A DNA stretch of 32,055 bases from Oscillospiraceae bacterium. Lineage in GTDB: Bacteria; Bacillota; Clostridia; Oscillospirales; Ruminococcaceae. The notes under the pieces are model-generated. The model did no database searches. It was not told the origin of the DNA and worked only from the letters and a program-made list of their open reading frames with translations. Of the stretch, positions 30,182 through 32,055 are shown one piece after another. Made by a program: the position numbers and the translations under genes. The stretch lies in assembly GCA_017435565.1 (NCBI GenBank), contig JAFSEU010000015.1, positions 1-32,055 of the forward strand, in the 5' to 3' direction. Numbering within the stretch: position 1 is the stretch's first letter; the number at the start of each line of letters is the position of its first letter.

Positions 30182-31540
30182 ATGAAAAAACAACGACCTC
30201 TGGTATCTACAACACATATCATATTGTTGAGCTTTTTGGTAGCGATATTGATAGGTGCATTGTTGCTTTCACTTCCCATAAGTTCGGCCGAAGGAAAACC
30301 GGCTTCTTTTTTAGACGCGCTTTTCACCGCAACGACCTCCACCTGTGTTACGGGCTTGGTTGTAACACCGACCTTTTCCTCTTGGAGTGTTTTCGGGCAG
30401 GTTGTAATTTTGATACTGATTCAGATCGGCGGTCTTGGTGTTATCACCATTATGTCAGGACTTATGATACTTCTGCACAAGAAAATGGGTATCGGTGACA
30501 GACTGCTTTTGCAAGACGCCTTCAATCTGAATTCGCTGTCGGGGCTTGTTCGGTTTGTAAAAAAGGTTGTAACCGGAACGTTCATTATAGAAGGTATCGG
30601 CGCTCTGCTTTATATGACGGTTTTTATACCTCAATTTGGTGCAAAAGGAATATGGATATCGGTGTTTACTTCCGTTTCTGCCTTCTGCAATGCGGGTATT
30701 GATATCATTGCCGAAAACAGCCTTTGCGATTATGCGCTTAATCCTGTCATCAATATTGTTACGTGTGCCTTAATTATCTTGGGCGGTATCGGTTATATTG
30801 TTTGGTGGGATGTGCTGAGAGTACTAAAAAAGGCGCGAACGAAGAAAGTGAGATTTTTCAGAGATCTTACCCTGCACAGTAAAATCGCTATCACAGTAAC
30901 CTTAATTTTGATTTTTGTGGGTGCAGCCTTCATTTTTGCGTTTGAATATAATAATCCGCAAACAATGGGAGATTATACCTTGCTTCAAAAAATCGAAGTA
31001 TCCTTGTTTCAGTCGGTTACAACAAGAACCGCAGGCTTTGCAACAGTGCCACAGGAAAGCTTCACTAATGCAAGTGCTATTGTATGTTTGCTTTTGATGT
31101 TTATCGGCGGTTCGCCGGTTGGCACAGCTGGAGGCATCAAAACGGTTACATTTGCCGTTATTATTGTAGCAGCGATTGCCTCTATTCGTAACAAAGAGGA
31201 TACCGAGGTGTTTGGTAGAAGGCTCACAAAACAGTCTGTCAGCAAAGCGGTTGCCGTCACCTGTATGTCTTTTATTATTATGTTTACTTCAACGGTTTTA
31301 CTCTCAGCAGTAACAGATGCAAATGCACTGGATATCGTTTATGAAACGGTCAGTGCTACCGCAACCGTAGGCCTTACAAGAAATCTTACGGCATCTCTCG
31401 GCGGTGTCGGTAAGTTCATCATTATCATAACGATGTATCTCGGCAGAGTAGGTCCAATATCACTAGCCGTTGCATTTAAGCGTAGTAAGGATAATCAGAA
31501 TATCGTAAGAAACCCCATCGAAGAAATCAGTGTGGGATAA
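30182..31540 (+). CDS. ktrB: Potassium uptake protein KtrB (TrkH family)
   Basis: The 452-residue membrane protein has four M1-P-M2 repeats with TrkH/KtrB filter loops: TSTCVTGL, SAFCNAGI, TTRTAGF and SATATVGLT. It forms the potassium (sodium-coupled) conducting subunit, gated by the KtrA ring. The ATG at 30182 begins MKKQRPLVSTTHIILLSF, typical of the family. The ribosome site is poor (AGGGTG about 13 nt upstream), and a longer frame from a TTG at 30143 overlaps the leader hairpin. The gene is followed 15 bp later by ktrA in the same transcript. Confidence 0.93.
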   Translation: MKKQRPLVSTTHIILLSFLVAILIGALLLSLPISSAEGKPASFLDALFTATTSTCVTGLVVTPTFSSWSVFGQVVILILIQIGGLGVITIMSGLMILLHKKMGIGDRLLLQDAFNLNSLSGLVRFVKKVVTGTFIIEGIGALLYMTVFIPQFGAKGIWISVFTSVSAFCNAGIDIIAENSLCDYALNPVINIVTCALIILGGIGYIVWWDVLRVLKKARTKKVRFFRDLTLHSKIAITVTLILIFVGAAFIFAFEYNNPQTMGDYTLLQKIEVSLFQSVTTRTAGFATVPQESFTNASAIVCLLLMFIGGSPVGTAGGIKTVTFAVIIVAAIASIRNKEDTEVFGRRLTKQSVSKAVAVTCMSFIIMFTSTVLLSAVTDANALDIVYETVSATATVGLTRNLTASLGGVGKFIIIITMYLGRVGPISLAVAFKRSKDNQNIVRNPIEEISVG

Positions 31541-31555
31541 GAAGGGATAAAATTT

Positions 31556-32055
31556 ATGAGCATTAATAAAACCTATGCCGTATTAGGCCTTGGCAGGTAC
31601 GGAAGAGCTGTTGCAGAAGAACTCGTAAATAGTGGCGCAGAAGTTCTGGCTGTTGATATCGACCAAAACAACGTTAACAACGCAATTGAAACAATCCCCG
31701 TATGCAAATGCGCCGATATTACCGAGCCGGAGGCAATAAAAAGACTTGGTATATCCAATATTGACATTGTTATCGTTGCGATGGCAAGTAATCTTGAAGC
31801 AAGCGTTATGGCGGTAACACTCTGTAAGGAAGCGGGCGTGTCCACCGTTATTGTTAAATGCGGCAATGAAATGCATCAAAAGATTTTAAGCCGTGTGGGT
31901 GCCGACAGAGTGATTTTTCCCGAAAAAGAATCAGGAACAAGACTTGCTAAAAATCTGCTCACATCGGGATTTTCGGAAATGATAGAGCTTTCAGATGAAG
32001 TGTCTATGGTAGAAATAGACGTAAAAGATGAGTGGGTTGGTAAAACGCTGATAGA
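31556..32055 (+). CDS. ktrA: Potassium uptake regulator KtrA (TrkA-N/RCK), 3' end outside window
   Basis: The first 166 codons are visible. The protein starts MSINKTYAVLGLGRYGRAVA, an RCK nucleotide-binding Rossmann motif (GxGxxG), with the conserved acidic VDID at the end of strand 2, then ADITEPEAIKRLG and VIFPEKESG. A TrkA-C domain begins near residue 140 (MIELSDEVSMVEIDV) and runs off the window. KtrA forms the cytoplasmic octameric ring that binds ATP/ADP (and often c-di-AMP through TrkA-C) and gates KtrB. AGAAGGGA precedes the ATG. Confidence 0.93.
   Translation, partial: MSINKTYAVLGLGRYGRAVAEELVNSGAEVLAVDIDQNNVNNAIETIPVCKCADITEPEAIKRLGISNIDIVIVAMASNLEASVMAVTLCKEAGVSTVIVKCGNEMHQKILSRVGADRVIFPEKESGTRLAKNLLTSGFSEMIELSDEVSMVEIDVKDEWVGKTLI

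Noticed and set aside
1..32055. CRISPR arrays, tRNA or rRNA genes, complete insertion sequences
   Set aside because: I saw no regularly spaced repeats, no tRNA- or rRNA-like blocks and no transposase or integrase reading frame anywhere in the window.

Overview
The window looks like a chromosomal stretch of a low-to-mid GC Gram-positive bacterium, most likely a gut-associated Clostridia (Oscillospiraceae/Ruminococcaceae-like) lineage. The pointers are strong AGGAGG-type ribosome binding sites, near-consensus sigma-A promoters with 17-nt spacers, a KtrAB potassium system, a decayed start of a SpoVT/AbrB-type gene, and U-tailed hairpin terminators. Genus and species cannot be fixed from the sequence alone.

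Left flank (1-6122). The 3' part of an unrecognised Pro/Ala/Glu-rich membrane protein is followed by a reverse-strand heavy-metal P-type ATPase that faces a TetR regulator. Their promoters point at each other across a palindrome. Next come an AraC-type regulator opposed by a possible tiny secreted peptide, and a small Cys-rich ferredoxin-thioredoxin-reductase-like protein paired with thioredoxin.

GDP-fucose block (6142-13717). A bifunctional L-fucokinase/fucose-1-phosphate guanylyltransferase (Fkp type) is followed by an AraC regulator. Then come GDP-mannose 4,6-dehydratase, GDP-L-fucose synthase and mannose-1-phosphate guanylyltransferase. Salvage and de novo routes to GDP-L-fucose therefore sit side by side.

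Small independent genes (13798-15678). These are a P-loop kinase/CYTH fusion, a SUKH-type (SMI1/KNR4) protein and a 53-residue Cys-rich ORF.

Glycan operon (15812-29750). A promoter and a structured leader open a co-directional run of about 13.7 kb without an evident internal terminator. It encodes two GT4-like glycosyltransferases, a polysaccharide pyruvyl transferase-like protein, an EpsG/Wzy-like polymerase, a WecF-like (GT56) transferase and a Wzx flippase. These are followed by an ATP-grasp ligase, a divergent PLP aminotransferase-like protein, a GNAT acetyltransferase, a second ATP-grasp ligase, an SLC13-like anion transporter and a VioA-like sugar aminotransferase. My reading is a Wzx/Wzy-dependent surface polysaccharide that contains a 4-amino-4,6-dideoxy sugar and possibly fucose. 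The ATP-grasp/aminotransferase/transporter group may make and attach an amide-linked decoration. That last assignment is inference and is the best candidate here for an undescribed system. No priming glycosyltransferase, chain-length regulator or dTDP-sugar gene is present in the window.

Right flank (29751-32055). A scarred intergenic region holds a truncated SpoVT-like start and an inverted repeat, followed by ktrB and the 5' part of ktrA, which runs off the window.
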